Source: an uncultured Veillonella sp. (GTDB lineage: Bacteria; Bacillota; Negativicutes; Veillonellales; Veillonellaceae). Taken from it: a DNA stretch of 39,993 nt. The stretch is taken from contig CABSJA010000015.1 in the NCBI GenBank assembly GCA_902477915.1, positions 1 to 39,993 on the forward strand, written 5' to 3'. Under the pieces are notes generated by a model. The model did no database searches. It was not told the origin of the DNA and saw only the letters and a program-made list of their open reading frames with translations. Below, piece by piece: positions 24,732 through 33,350 of the stretch. The first letter of the stretch is position 1; each line of letters begins with the position of its first letter. Both the position numbers and the translations under genes were made by a program.

Positions 24732-24760
24732 ATTGTAACACCTAACATTTACAAAATCAA
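24732..24760 (-). promoter_or_regulatory. Promoter of the purine operon
   Basis: Minus strand TTGATT (24755-24760), 17-base spacer, TACAAT (24732-24737). Start near 24725. Confidence 0.75.
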
Positions 24761-24954
24761 CATTATTTTCGAATATTTTTTAATTAATTATTTTTATTAT
24801 TCGTTATATTCCGAACTATTTGAAAGAATTAAATTTAATTATATCGACGTTATTCAAAATATATGATTAGAAATATATACTCTTTTTTACAAAACCACAC
24901 ATTCTATTAAACTTAGGTCTTTTAAAGTGTTAATGTATATTTTACCAAAAATAA
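24761..24954. other. AT-rich intergenic stretch without a gene
   Basis: Very AT-rich, no ORF with a ribosome binding site, and no purine-riboswitch core seen. It probably provides upstream promoter A/T tracts. Confidence 0.5.
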
Positions 24955-24994
24955 AAAGAGGGTATCCCACCTTTAGAGATAGGATACCCTCTTT
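24955..24994. terminator. Terminator of the xpt operon
   Basis: AAAGAGGGTATCC (24955-24967) pairs perfectly with GGATACCCTCTTT (24982-24994). On the minus strand TTATTTTTGG follows. It lies 47 bases after the stop of the gene at 25042. Confidence 0.9.
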
Positions 24995-25041
24995 CAATTA
25001 ATTTCCGAACATTACGGCCCTTAATCTGTATTTGTTATTAA

Positions 25042-25482
25042 TTAATGTGTGCCACTTTCAAAAGCAGCTTTCAACTCGCCTACAGCTTCAGGGACATAGT
25101 CTACGATAGAAGACATCAATGCATACATTAATGCAGGTTCAAACGCATCGTCACCACACATGTATACACAGTCTAAATATAGACTGGAATCTTGTTCATC
25201 AATATATAGTTTATAGTTTTTGTATGTCGCATTGTCGCGGTTGATCAACGCATTCAAGGCATTCATATTTTGTGCGGTTACCTTTTCAGGGCCTAACACC
25301 AAACGAATAACACTGTAAATACTGTTATCAAGAATAACAAATAACGGCATATCCCACAATGGGGATTTAATGTAAGAACGGTATACAACAGTACCGTCTT
25401 CATCCTCAAAATCCTTACGTTCAAAGGATGTGATTTCTTCGTCTTTTAAAAACTTATCAAATAATAATGCTTTAGGATTCAT
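25042..25482 (-). CDS. Small YbjN-like protein, paralogue of its upstream neighbour
   Basis: 146 residues, acidic, no signal peptide. The core TVVYRSYI, MPLFVILDNSIYSVIRLVLG, ALNALINRDNATYKNYKLYI and SSLYLDCVYM aligns by eye with the gene at 25491-25940. The two are tandem paralogues. The strand-helix order recalls the YbjN/type III chaperone-like fold, in which a helix pair packs on a sheet. This is pattern resemblance only and no function follows from it. The gene is eight bases after its paralogue and appears to be the last of the xpt transcript. Confidence 0.75.
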   Translation of the reverse strand: MNPKALLFDKFLKDEEITSFERKDFEDEDGTVVYRSYIKSPLWDMPLFVILDNSIYSVIRLVLGPEKVTAQNMNALNALINRDNATYKNYKLYIDEQDSSLYLDCVYMCGDDAFEPALMYALMSSIVDYVPEAVGELKAAFESGTH

Positions 25483-25490
25483 AACAACCT

Positions 25491-25940
25491 CTATTTAGCT
25501 AAACCAGCTACTTTAAGAATGCCTTTATGTACAGCATCTAAATGTGGTTGAACGACTTCAAGCAATAAATTAACTACTACTGTAGGATCAAATTGCTCAG
25601 TCAAACCAGGAACAGACACATCCATATAGATGTTATTGTCTTCATTGCTCACATAGTATTTAGATACTTTATAATCTTGATTCAATGTGTTAAGTTCTTT
25701 TAACACAGCAGGAATCACTTTTTCATCAATAGATGTTGTTGTGATAGCTATACGAGCATAGGAGAATGCAGAATCATCCACAACGATGAATACAGGCAAG
25801 CTATGCTCATGAACATCCAAACGGCCGTGGTAAACGACTGTATGAAGGTCATCTGTCATTTCTTCCTTTGTAAACCAAGAGTTACCGCCTTTATTTAAGT
25901 CAGCAACGAGTAAGTCAAATTTTTCTGCTTTTTGATTCAT
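25491..25940 (-). CDS. Small YbjN-like protein, paralogue of its downstream neighbour
   Basis: 149 residues, cytosolic. Core segments are TVVYHGRLDV, LPVFIVVDDSAFSYARIAIT, VLKELNTLNQDYKVSKYYVS and NNIYMDVSVPG, matching in order those of the next gene. The family may be YbjN-like (weak). It lies 26 bases after xpt with a GAGGG ribosome binding site. Linkage to a purine salvage gene is unexplained. Divergence between the copies is considerable, so the duplication is old. Confidence 0.75.
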   Translation of the reverse strand: MNQKAEKFDLLVADLNKGGNSWFTKEEMTDDLHTVVYHGRLDVHEHSLPVFIVVDDSAFSYARIAITTTSIDEKVIPAVLKELNTLNQDYKVSKYYVSNEDNNIYMDVSVPGLTEQFDPTVVVNLLLEVVQPHLDAVHKGILKVAGLAK

Positions 25941-25966
25941 AATTCCCTCTACAAATAATCAGACTA

Positions 25967-26542
25967 TTAGTCTTCGATAAATACACAACCATTGTCTTTA
26001 AATTCTTTAATACGAACTAAAGACTCAACACGATACCCTGCATTTTCAAGGCGTTCACGACCAGGTTGGAAGGATTTTTCGATAGCGATCGCCATACCAA
26101 CCACTTCATCACCAGCGTCTTCCACCAATTTAGCAAGGCCCATAGCAGCCTCACCAGATGCCAAGAAGTCATCGATGATCAACACTTTTTCACCGGCTGG
26201 CAAGAATTTTTTAGAAATAGTAATATCGTAGTTTTCCTCTTTTGTATAAGAGTACACAACACTATGATATACATCATCTACCATAAGAATAGATTTTTTC
26301 TTACGCGCAAATACTAATGGCACATCAAGTTCAAGAGCAGCCATCAACGCCAATGCAATGCCAGATGCTTCAATAGTAACAATACGTTGTACACCTGCAT
26401 CACGGTAACGATCGGCGATTTCTTTACCGATTGCTTTAAACAATTGTGGATCGATTTGATGATTCAAGAAACCATCGACTTTTAGCACGCGATTATTGAG
26501 GACAATCCCCTCTTCACGAATGCGTTGTTTTAATAATTCCAT
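25967..26542 (-). CDS. xpt: Xanthine phosphoribosyltransferase
   Basis: 191 residues, the usual size of Xpt. It starts MELLKQRIREEGIVLNNRVL and has the PRPP-binding motif VLIIDDFLASGEA (about residues 123-135). The substrate-side region is VTIEASGIALALMAALELD, and the hood has VFARKKKSILM. It converts xanthine and PRPP to XMP, a salvage step. The start follows GGAGGTAAGAGCAC. Unlike many Firmicute xpt genes, no purine riboswitch was recognised in the ~60-base leader; a promoter sits close upstream. It heads a transcript with two small paralogous genes. Confidence 0.93.
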   Translation of the reverse strand: MELLKQRIREEGIVLNNRVLKVDGFLNHQIDPQLFKAIGKEIADRYRDAGVQRIVTIEASGIALALMAALELDVPLVFARKKKSILMVDDVYHSVVYSYTKEENYDITISKKFLPAGEKVLIIDDFLASGEAAMGLAKLVEDAGDEVVGMAIAIEKSFQPGRERLENAGYRVESLVRIKEFKDNGCVFIED

Positions 26543-26575
26543 GTGCTCTTACCTCCGCAGCATAACTATCTTTAA

Positions 26576-26605
26576 ATTTTAACGTAAATAACCCCTTAGG
26601 GTCAA
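26576..26605 (-). promoter_or_regulatory. Promoter of the xpt operon
   Basis: Minus strand TTGACC (26600-26605), 18-base spacer, TAAAAT (26576-26581). A small inverted repeat ACCC-CTTA-GGGT (26591-26602) overlaps the -35 side. Confidence 0.6.
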
Positions 26606-26744
26606 CCTATATCAAGTAAAAGACTTAACAATACAGCTAGAAAAACAGCTCTCTTTAAGACTTCAAAACTTTCCACACTAAATTATAAAATTCAGTAGGT
26701 TTATAACAATATAATATAGCACAGATAACAGTACTCTAAAATAT

Positions 26745-26787
26745 AAAAAGACACACTTTCTGAAAATTCTCATAAAGTGTGTCTCAT
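26745..26787 (-). terminator. Terminator of the LysR-type regulator gene
   Basis: GACACACTTT (26750-26759) pairs with AAAGTGTGTC (26774-26783). On the minus strand TTTTTATATTTT follows. Confidence 0.88.
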
Positions 26788-26789
26788 TA

Positions 26790-27695
26790 TTATAAGACCT
26801 TATCGCGTGTGCTTTCACGATTAACGAGCAAGGATGTAAAGCGCGCAGCCCCTTCAGATTGAGGTACCAAACGAGAACGGACAAGTACAATATCACGTGT
26901 TGGCACTGGAATATCTGTATCGATACGTACCACTGTACCTTCTTGCATCTTTTGTTGCACTACATGGTTAGGCAACATAGAAATCCCCATGTTAATTTCT
27001 ACAAGATCAAGCAGCACATCGACGCTACCTAATTCAAAGCGCGGTTTACGGCATGCGCCATGAGTTACTTCATCAAAGAATGTACGGCTCGCAGAACCTT
27101 TATGCAAGAGCAAAATAGGCTCATTAAGAAGACGGCCTTGATCAAAGAAGCCTGCCCCTTTATAGTCAGGACCACCAACAAATACATCTTGAATTGTAGC
27201 CAATGTAGTTACCTCTAGTTGAGGATTATCGCGCAAGCCTTCATAATCGTTAACGACGGCTAACTGCGCTTCTTTGTTGAGTACTAATTCTACACAATCG
27301 GGTGATGGTCGATTAATGATATGTAGTCCGATTTCGCTTTCTTGCAATTGCCATTTATGGAAGTAAGGTAATAAGAAATGGCGACATAATGTGTCTGTAG
27401 CAGCCAGATTTAAGCTTTCATAAGCTTGGCTAACACGTTCTTGTAATTGAGTTACCCCATTATCAAGAATGGAAAATGCCTTAGCTACTGTATCAAATAA
27501 TTCTTTGCCTTCTGGCGTGAACCCTACAGATTTTGTAGTGCGCACAAAAAGAGGCATATTAAGTTCACCTTCTAATTGCTTAATGCTTTGGCTGATGGCG
27601 GATTGAGAAACGCCTAACTCTTTGGCTGCACGGGAAAAGGATAAATATAAGCCTACCCCTAAAAAGGTTCTATATAAATCTGCAGATACTGCCAT
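26790..27695 (-). CDS. LysR-family transcriptional regulator
   Basis: 301 residues from the ATG at 27695, preceded by AGAGGTG at seven bases; a GTG three codons upstream overlaps that site. The winged helix-turn-helix is at about residues 10-60 (LSFSRAAKELGVSQSAISQS, then IKQLEGELNMPLFVRTTKSV). The rest is the periplasmic-binding-like effector domain. It is divergent from purL, with a palindrome between them, so it may regulate purL or itself. LysR proteins commonly control the divergent neighbour. The effector is unknown. Confidence 0.9.
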   Translation of the reverse strand: MAVSADLYRTFLGVGLYLSFSRAAKELGVSQSAISQSIKQLEGELNMPLFVRTTKSVGFTPEGKELFDTVAKAFSILDNGVTQLQERVSQAYESLNLAATDTLCRHFLLPYFHKWQLQESEIGLHIINRPSPDCVELVLNKEAQLAVVNDYEGLRDNPQLEVTTLATIQDVFVGGPDYKGAGFFDQGRLLNEPILLLHKGSASRTFFDEVTHGACRKPRFELGSVDVLLDLVEINMGISMLPNHVVQQKMQEGTVVRIDTDIPVPTRDIVLVRSRLVPQSEGAARFTSLLVNRESTRDKVL

Positions 27696-27870
27696 TTTAT
27701 TCACCTCTGTTATATACTAATAGTAGTGTCTTACTTTTAAATATACATATCATTTACTATATTATAAATATAGACTCTCAATATATAATGAATATGTAGA
27801 AATCTTCATGAAAGTTAGGTCTTATGACCTTCATGAACCTTTCATATTTATTAGTATTTCTAATCTTTTC

Positions 27871-27894
27871 ATAAGTAAGATTATCTTTACTTAT
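27871..27894. promoter_or_regulatory. Palindrome upstream of purL
   Basis: ATAAGTAA (27871-27878), GATTATCT, TTACTTAT (27887-27894): perfect 8-bp arms. The right arm overlaps the likely purL -35 hexamer, as expected of an operator. Confidence 0.55.
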
Positions 27895-27914
27895 AAGTCT
27901 AGACCGACTATACT
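27886..27914 (+). promoter_or_regulatory. Probable purL promoter
   Basis: TTTACT (27886-27891), 17-base spacer, TATACT (27909-27914), about 50 bases before the purL ATG. Confidence 0.5.
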
Positions 27915-27963
27915 TAATTTGTCAATATCCCATAGGGAATTATATACATTACAGGAGGCTACA

Positions 27964-30900
27964 ATGGCTATACAACGATTATTCGTAACAAAACGAGAAT
28001 CTTTCAACCAAGAAGCACAACGCATGTTACAAACCTTACAACAGGAATTATCTATGCCTGCTACAGGGGTAACCATCTACGAGCGTTATGATATCGAACA
28101 TGTAGATGCAAAAGATTTAGAGGCTGCAAAAAACCTTATCTTCTCCGAGCCTCCTGTAGATACAGTCTTAGAAGAAATCCCAGCTGCACAAGGTTTCGTT
28201 TTCGCTGTTGAATATGTACCAGGTCAATACGATCAACGTGCTGACAGTGCTGAGCAATGTATTTCCATGCTCACTCTTACATCTGGCCACATCGTTCGAT
28301 GTGCTCGTGTATTCGCCATCGAAGGTACTTTCACAAAAGAACAAGAAGAGGCCATTAAAGCGTACTACATTAACCCAGTAGATTCCCGCGAAGCGAGTCT
28401 TGAATTACCAACTACATTGGCCCTTGAATTAGAAGATCCTAAACCAGTGGCAACAATCGACGGTTTTACAGACATGAGCGATGCTGATTTAGAAACTCTC
28501 ATCGATAGCTATGGTCTCGCTATGACATTGGCAGACCTCAAATTAATTAAGCAACAATATGCAGAAGTAGAACACCGCAATCCTACCATTACAGAAATTC
28601 GCCTCTTCGACACCTATTGGTCCGACCACTGCCGCCACACTACATTTATGACGGAATTAACGGATATTACCATTGAGGATAGTCGTTTCACAGGTGCAGT
28701 AAAAGAAGCCCTTGAAGAATACATGGAAGGCCGTGCTGAACTATATACAACTAAGAAAAAGGCTCGCTCCCTCATGGACATGGCAACACTAGCAGTTAAA
28801 GAATTGCGTCATGCAGGCGGTTTAACAAATCTTGATGAATCCGATGAAATCAATGCATGTACAATCATTATTCCTGTTGATGTAAACGGCAAAACTGAAG
28901 AATGGTTGTTATTATTTAAAAACGAAACTCATAACCACCCTACTGAAATCGAACCATTTGGTGGCGCTGCAACGTGCTTAGGTGGCTGTATCCGCGATCC
29001 ATTGAGCGGTCGTGCTTATGTATACCAAGCTATGCGCGTTACAGGCGCTGGCGACCCTCATACTAGCCTTGAAGATACATTAGAAGGCAAATTACCACAA
29101 AAGAAAATTACCCAAGAAGCTGCTCGTGGCTACTCCTCTTACGGCAACCAAATCGGCCTTGCTACAGGTGAAGTAAAAGAATATTACCATCCTGGTTATG
29201 TGGCTAAACGCATGGAAATCGGTGCGGTTATTGGCGCTGCACCTCGTAATCAAGTACGTCGTGAAGTACCAGTCGCAGGCGATGTAGTAGTATTACTAGG
29301 CGGCAAAACTGGCCGCGATGGCTGTGGTGGCGCTACTGGTTCCTCTAAAGAACATACCGTAGAGTCCCTTTCCACATGTGGCGCAGAGGTTCAAAAAGGC
29401 AACGCCCTTACAGAACGTAAAATTCAACGTCTCTTCCGTCGCGGTGAAGTAACAACGCTTATTAAACGTTGTAATGACTTTGGTGCAGGCGGTGTATCCG
29501 TTGCTATCGGTGAATTAACAGATGGTGTAACAATCAATCTTGATTTAGTTCCTAAAAAATACGCTGGCCTTGACGGTACAGAGCTAGCCATTTCTGAATC
29601 TCAAGAACGTATGGCTTGCGTCATCGCCGCAGCTGATGTAGATGCGTTCAAAGCCTACTGCGACGAAGAAAATTTAGAATGTACAATTGTAGCTGATGTA
29701 ACTGATACAAATCGCCTTATCATGAACTGGAATGGCGAAACAATCGTAGATATCAGCCGCGACTTCTTAAATACAAATGGTGCAAGTCAACAGCAGGAAG
29801 CTATTGTAACAGCTCCAACGGATCGTTCTTACTTCTTACGTGGTTCTTCTAGTGCAGAGAACTTCAAAGAGAAATGGCTTGCAGCCGTATCCGATTTAAA
29901 TACAGCCTCTCAACAAGGCTTAGCAGAACGCTTTGATAGTACAGTTGGTGCTAATACAGTACTCATGCCATTCGGTGGCAAGTTCCAAAAAACACCTACT
30001 CAAGGCATGGTCGCAAAATTACCTGTATTAAACGGTGAAACTACAACTGCAAGCATCATGACACATGGCTTCGTACCAGAATTATCTGCTTGGAGTCCAT
30101 ACCATGGCGCACAATATGCAGTACTTTTATCTGTAGCTAAACTAGTAGCTCTTGGTGGTCGTCGTGAAGATGCATACTTAACATTACAAGAATACTTTGA
30201 ACGCCTCAATTCTAAAGAATCTTGGGGCAAGCCTGTAGCAGCCCTTCTCGGTGCCTATAAAGCTCAAAAAGAACTTGAAATCGGCGCTATTGGCGGTAAA
30301 GATTCTATGAGCGGTACCTTTATGGATCTTACAGTTCCTCCTACCCTCGTATCCTTTGCAGTTGGTACAGCCCATGTAGATAACATTGTAAGCCAAGACC
30401 TTAAAGGCGTAGATCATCGCCTTGTATTCTTCGATGTACCTCGTACATACGATGACACTCCAGATTGGGATCGTTTCAAGGAAAACTGTGAAGTTTTACA
30501 AGAACAAATTGAAAAAGGTCGCGTTTACTCTGCTTATGTAGTTGACCAAGGTGGCATCCCTGAAGCAGTTACCAAAATGGCTCTCGGCAACAACATTGGT
30601 GTTAAATTCGATAAATATGCTGAACGAGCTATCTTCCAACCAGCTCTTGGTGCATTTATCGTAGAGGTAGATATTAAAGCGGTTAACTATCTCTTAGAAT
30701 TACCAGGTCTTAAAGTAATAGGTGTAACACAAGCAAATCCTGTTATTGAATGGGCCGATCAATCTGTATCCCTTAAGGAAATTCAAGCAGCTTATGAAGC
30801 TCCATTAAATGATATCTTCCCTATGCGTGCGCCAAATGGTGTTGGTGAAGCGGTAGCATACATCCACGATCAACATGCTAAACCTCGCAGCGCATCCTTA

Positions 30901-31704
30901 GGGGCTAAACCTAAAGTGCTCATCCCTGTATTCCCTGGTACAAACTGCGAATTTGACTCTGCTCGTGCCTTTGAACGTGCTGGGGCAAAAACAGATATCG
31001 TAATCATTCGCAATCAAACACCAGAACAATTAAAAGAATCTATCGATGTAATTAAAACAAAATTAGCTGAATCCCAAATTCTTATGTTCCCTGGTGGCTT
31101 CAGTGCTGGTGATGAACCAGATGGTTCTGGCAAATTCATGGCTACCCTCTTCCGCAATCCATACCTTGCAGAAGGTTTAGAAAACCTCTTGTACAAACAA
31201 GATGGTCTAGTACTTGGTATTTGTAATGGTTTCCAAGCCCTTATCAAATTAGGTTTGTTGCCAGGTGGTCATATCGAAACGTTAACCACCGATCATCCTA
31301 CATTGACGTACAACACAATCGGTCGTCACTTGTCTCGTATGGTTAACACTAAAGTTATTTCTACTAAATCCCCTTGGATGAGTGATGCTAAAGCGGGCGA
31401 AATCTACACTGTGCCAATTTCTCACGGCGAAGGTCGCTTCATCGCTTCCCCTCAACAAGTATTGGAATTCAATAAAACTGGTCAAATTGCTACACAATAT
31501 GTAGACTTTGATGGTATTGCTTCCATGGATAGCCTCTTCAATCCAAACCAATCTGTAGCTGCTATCGAAGGCATTTATAGTCCAGATGGTCGCGTATTCG
31601 GTAAGATGGCTCACTCCGAACGCTGCGGTACTGGTATCAGTAAAAACATTCCTGGTTTATTAGAAATGCCAATCTTTACATCCGGTGTAAAATACTTTAA
31701 ATAA
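27964..31704 (+). CDS. purL: Phosphoribosylformylglycinamidine synthase, single-chain form
   Basis: 1246 residues from the ATG at 27964, which follows ACAGGAGGCTACA; the open frame extends 52 codons further but those run through the promoter region. Large PurL fuses the FGAM synthase domains (LFDTYWSDHCRHTTF, FKNETHNHPTEIEPFGGAAT, GGKTGRDGCGGATGSS, AIGGKDSMSGTF) to a C-terminal class I glutaminase (IPVFPGTNCEFDSARAF, nucleophile Cys in LGICNGFQAL, His/Glu in SHGEGRF). It makes FGAM from FGAR, glutamine and ATP, step 4. It fills the gap in the pur operon on the opposite strand, about 3.3 kb away. No purS or purQ is needed. Confidence 0.97.
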   Translation: MAIQRLFVTKRESFNQEAQRMLQTLQQELSMPATGVTIYERYDIEHVDAKDLEAAKNLIFSEPPVDTVLEEIPAAQGFVFAVEYVPGQYDQRADSAEQCISMLTLTSGHIVRCARVFAIEGTFTKEQEEAIKAYYINPVDSREASLELPTTLALELEDPKPVATIDGFTDMSDADLETLIDSYGLAMTLADLKLIKQQYAEVEHRNPTITEIRLFDTYWSDHCRHTTFMTELTDITIEDSRFTGAVKEALEEYMEGRAELYTTKKKARSLMDMATLAVKELRHAGGLTNLDESDEINACTIIIPVDVNGKTEEWLLLFKNETHNHPTEIEPFGGAATCLGGCIRDPLSGRAYVYQAMRVTGAGDPHTSLEDTLEGKLPQKKITQEAARGYSSYGNQIGLATGEVKEYYHPGYVAKRMEIGAVIGAAPRNQVRREVPVAGDVVVLLGGKTGRDGCGGATGSSKEHTVESLSTCGAEVQKGNALTERKIQRLFRRGEVTTLIKRCNDFGAGGVSVAIGELTDGVTINLDLVPKKYAGLDGTELAISESQERMACVIAAADVDAFKAYCDEENLECTIVADVTDTNRLIMNWNGETIVDISRDFLNTNGASQQQEAIVTAPTDRSYFLRGSSSAENFKEKWLAAVSDLNTASQQGLAERFDSTVGANTVLMPFGGKFQKTPTQGMVAKLPVLNGETTTASIMTHGFVPELSAWSPYHGAQYAVLLSVAKLVALGGRREDAYLTLQEYFERLNSKESWGKPVAALLGAYKAQKELEIGAIGGKDSMSGTFMDLTVPPTLVSFAVGTAHVDNIVSQDLKGVDHRLVFFDVPRTYDDTPDWDRFKENCEVLQEQIEKGRVYSAYVVDQGGIPEAVTKMALGNNIGVKFDKYAERAIFQPALGAFIVEVDIKAVNYLLELPGLKVIGVTQANPVIEWADQSVSLKEIQAAYEAPLNDIFPMRAPNGVGEAVAYIHDQHAKPRSASLGAKPKVLIPVFPGTNCEFDSARAFERAGAKTDIVIIRNQTPEQLKESIDVIKTKLAESQILMFPGGFSAGDEPDGSGKFMATLFRNPYLAEGLENLLYKQDGLVLGICNGFQALIKLGLLPGGHIETLTTDHPTLTYNTIGRHLSRMVNTKVISTKSPWMSDAKAGEIYTVPISHGEGRFIASPQQVLEFNKTGQIATQYVDFDGIASMDSLFNPNQSVAAIEGIYSPDGRVFGKMAHSERCGTGISKNIPGLLEMPIFTSGVKYFK

Positions 31705-31725
31705 TTAATGATTATTCTTTCATGT

Positions 31726-31755
31726 GAAAGCCTACTCCTTTGGGTAGGCTTTTCA
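31726..31755 (+). terminator. Terminator of purL
   Basis: AAAGCCTAC (31727-31735), loop TCCTTTGG, GTAGGCTTT (31744-31752), then TTC. Confidence 0.8.
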
Positions 31756-31758
31756 ATA

Positions 31759-31787
31759 TTGATTTTTTTCGAAAATATTAGTATTAT
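31759..31787 (+). promoter_or_regulatory. Promoter of the flavodiiron protein gene
   Basis: TTGATT (31759-31764), 17-base spacer, TATTAT (31782-31787), starting right after the purL terminator. Confidence 0.65.
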
Positions 31788-31800
31788 AAGTTGATGATAT

Positions 31801-31826
31801 ATTTACGAACATGAGAATTCGTGTAA
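31801..31826. promoter_or_regulatory. Imperfect inverted repeat in the flavodiiron leader
   Basis: TTTACGAA and TTCGTGTAAA around CATGAGAA, just downstream of the expected start (~31794). It may be an operator or an mRNA hairpin. Confidence 0.35.
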
Positions 31827-31866
31827 ACCTATACATAACAAATGTGAGTTAAGAAAGGATTTTATT

Positions 31867-33102
31867 ATGCATTGTGCTCAGAAAATGACCCATAATATCT
31901 ACTGGATTGGTAGTAATGACTGGACTACAGAACGTTTTGAAAACTTATTCCCTATTCCAAATGGTGTTAGCTATAACAGCTATTTCATCGATGATGAAAA
32001 AACTTGTGTTGTAGACTCTGTTGATGCTGAAATTCGCGAAGAATACTTCGACAACTTGACTTACCTATTGAATGGTCGCGACCTTGATTACATCATCGTT
32101 AACCATATGGAACCAGATCATTGCCAAACATTGTTGGAAACATTGGAACGTTATCCAAACTGTAAAATGGTTGGTAATGCTACAACATTCCGCATGTTCG
32201 AGCAATTCTACAATTCTCCAAAACCAGACCAATATTACACTGTAAAAGAAGGCGACGAAATTTGCCTTGGTAAACATACACTTGTTTCCTACACTATGCC
32301 TATGGTTCACTGGCCAGAAGTAACTTGTACATATGAAAAATCTACTGGTACATTATTCTCTGCAGATGCTTTCGGTACATTCGGTACAGTTAACGGTAAC
32401 ATCTTTGCAGACCAAACTGATTACGTTGCTACCTACGAAGATGAAGCTCGTCGTTACTACACAAATATAGTTGGTAAATACGGTCCTCAAGTACAAAATG
32501 CGATTCGTAAAGTTTCTGGTCTTGAAATCAAACGCATTGCTCCACTACATGGTCCTATCTGGCGTACACCTGAAACTATCGATTATATCTTGCGCAAATA
32601 CTTGCACTGGTCCAGCTACACAGCTTGTAAAAAAGGTGTTGTTATTGCCTTCGGTTCTATGTATGGTAACACTCGTGCTATTGCACAACAATTGGCTAAG
32701 CAATTGTCCAAACGCGGCGTCACAGATATCAAAATCTACGATGTTTCCAAAACTAATGCTTCCTACATCATCGCTGATGCTTGGAAATACACTAACTTGG
32801 TAACAATTGCACCTACATACAATTTGAACCTATACCTTACTATGGAAAACTTCATTCATGAATTGAAAGCACTTAACTTCCAAAACCATAAGGTATCCAT
32901 CATTGGTAACCACTCTTGGGCATCTGCTGCAATGAAAACAATGGTTGCTCACTTTGAAAACGACTTCAAAGACATTGAAATCGTATCCGAACCACTTGAT
33001 ATCAAATCCTCTTTAAAACCAGAAGATCTTCCAAAAATCGAAAAAATGGCAGACGATATCAAAGCATCCATCGATGCAGCTGAAATCAAAGAAGTATTAT
33101 AA
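31867..33102 (+). CDS. Flavodiiron protein (oxygen or nitric oxide reductase)
   Basis: 411 residues, class A flavodiiron protein. The metallo-beta-lactamase-like domain has all diiron ligands: His80, Glu82, Asp84 in NHMEPDH, His148 in MVHWPEV, Asp167 in FSADAFG and His228 in PLHGPIW. The flavodoxin domain starts near residue 257 with the FMN loop AFGSMYGNTRAIAQQ. Such enzymes reduce O2 to water or NO to N2O in the cytosol, protecting anaerobes. There is no C-terminal rubredoxin domain, so a separate donor is needed; none lies next to it. It has its own promoter, an AAAGGA site before the ATG and a terminator. O2 versus NO preference cannot be read from the sequence. Confidence 0.93.
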   Translation: MHCAQKMTHNIYWIGSNDWTTERFENLFPIPNGVSYNSYFIDDEKTCVVDSVDAEIREEYFDNLTYLLNGRDLDYIIVNHMEPDHCQTLLETLERYPNCKMVGNATTFRMFEQFYNSPKPDQYYTVKEGDEICLGKHTLVSYTMPMVHWPEVTCTYEKSTGTLFSADAFGTFGTVNGNIFADQTDYVATYEDEARRYYTNIVGKYGPQVQNAIRKVSGLEIKRIAPLHGPIWRTPETIDYILRKYLHWSSYTACKKGVVIAFGSMYGNTRAIAQQLAKQLSKRGVTDIKIYDVSKTNASYIIADAWKYTNLVTIAPTYNLNLYLTMENFIHELKALNFQNHKVSIIGNHSWASAAMKTMVAHFENDFKDIEIVSEPLDIKSSLKPEDLPKIEKMADDIKASIDAAEIKEVL

Positions 33103-33111
33103 TATACAAAC

Positions 33112-33140
33112 TAAAGGCCGCCTATTTAGGCGGTCTTTTT
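33112..33140 (+). terminator. Terminator of the flavodiiron gene
   Basis: AAAGGCCGCCT, ATTT, AGGCGGTCTTTTT with one G-T pair, nine bases after the stop. Confidence 0.85.
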
Positions 33141-33290
33141 CTTATACTTCAAAGGATACATATCTTACGTTTTAACAATATGTTGCGTAACATTTTTACA
33201 ATTTAATTATTACTACTAACAGTAGGAACCAAGCTAAATTAATAGAGTTTAAAAGTCTTATGAAAGTCTAAGATTTTCACGATTTTTTGC

Positions 33291-33319
33291 TTGACATAAA
33301 TCTAACTTTTTCATATACT
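33291..33319 (+). promoter_or_regulatory. Promoter of tRNA-Ser
   Basis: TTGACA (33291-33296), 17-base spacer, TATACT (33314-33319). A perfect -35, about 32 bases before the tRNA. Confidence 0.75.
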
Positions 33320-33350
33320 ATACAAGTACCTGTTACACAACAGAATACAT

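Noticed and set aside
26543..26680. Purine riboswitch ahead of xpt
   Set aside because: No paired-loop core or conserved pyrimidine-rich junction was found, and the leader from the promoter is only about 25-30 bases long.
27808..27963. Upstream in-frame start extending PurL by 52 residues
   Set aside because: The extension covers the promoter and palindrome, has no ribosome binding site and does not resemble PurL. The ATG at 27964 has a strong AGGAGG.
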